A DNA stretch of 64,000 nt. It comes from an uncultured Opitutales bacterium (GTDB lineage: Bacteria; Verrucomicrobiota; Verrucomicrobiia; Opitutales; Intestinicryptomonadaceae). Position numbers and translations under genes: made by a program. Shown one piece after another: positions 63,952 through 64,000 of the stretch. The first letter of the stretch is position 1; every line of letters begins with the position of its first letter. Below the pieces are notes generated by a model that had not been told where the DNA came from, did not search any database, and was given only the letters and a program-made list of their open reading frames with translations. The DNA lies in NCBI GenBank assembly GCA_900545705.1, contig URAK01000010.1:30680-94679 (forward strand), read 5' to 3'.

Positions 63952-64000
63952 ATGGCGAAGATTACTAAGAGATATTGTGAAGGTAGAAAATCACCCTATC
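63952..64000 (+). CDS. Start of a gene, possibly a tyrosine recombinase (partial)
   Basis: Only 16 codons are in the window: MAKITKRYCEGRKSPY. This short basic opening, with G-R-K-S-P-Y, resembles the N-terminal arm-binding segment of phage-type tyrosine recombinases, and the nearby tRNA-Ser attachment repeat would need one. The evidence is thin. The predicted transcript has almost no leader, so translation would be leaderless; another frame (ATG at 63944) is also open. Confidence 0.35.
   Translation, partial: MAKITKRYCEGRKSPY

Overview
The window looks like a chromosomal segment of a Gram-negative member of the Verrucomicrobiota, most likely in or near the Opitutales/Puniceicoccales and possibly a gut anaerobe. 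This rests on several family signatures: a PEP-CTERM sorting signal, a DUF1549/DUF1553 - DUF1501 - PPC-type operon typical of the Planctomycetes-Verrucomicrobia group, lpxD (lipid A), a type III glutamine synthetase, a PPi-type phosphofructokinase and large secreted glycoside hydrolases. The taxonomic call is an inference from family content, not from a marker-gene comparison.

Layout. 1-8.8 kb is a nitrogen-assimilation block: gltB-gltD-(NifA-like GAF regulator, cut by the window edge) on the minus strand and divergent glnN, which has a near-consensus sigma-54 promoter. 9-15.7 kb holds a small secreted protein, two secreted carbohydrate-active proteins and a PEP-CTERM surface protein. 16-24 kb is housekeeping: 3'-5' exonuclease, PPi-PFK, ruvX-truA, a zinc-ribbon coiled-coil protein and dnaA preceded by DnaA boxes (candidate oriC). 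Two decayed, repeat-rich intergenic stretches flank this part. 24-30.6 kb carries a HAD phosphatase, lutABC (lactate oxidation), metF, alr and yraN. 30.6-42.5 kb carries a large clan GH-A-like glycosidase, the DUF1549/DUF1501/PPC operon and a DUF2157 membrane protein pair. 43-53.4 kb is again housekeeping: tadA, then infA - FecCD/HmuUV-type transporter - HIT - phoH - pgpH - lpxD as one closely packed run, then carA and a DRE-TIM aldolase behind a possible attenuator leader.

53.5-64 kb is accessory DNA. A tRNA-Ser(UGA) gene at 56401-56487 has its 3' end duplicated as a 15-bp direct repeat at 61625-61639. Between the copies lies an AT-rich array on the minus strand with three RHS-type toxin tips, each followed immediately by a small candidate immunity gene. 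Two of the tips share a 792-bp near-identical RHS core-encoding segment at a constant offset of 1783 bp. The third lacks the core and its open frame ends in the tRNA-derived repeat. Outside the repeat are an Eco29kI-like GIY-YIG endonuclease, a C5 methyltransferase and a small partner gene. At the right edge a strong consensus promoter drives an apparently leaderless gene whose first 16 codons look like the start of a tyrosine recombinase.

The most interesting system is this orphan RHS toxin-immunity cassette array at a tRNA-Ser attachment site next to a restriction-modification module. Second is the sigma-54/NifA-like control of GOGAT-GSIII ammonium assimilation.
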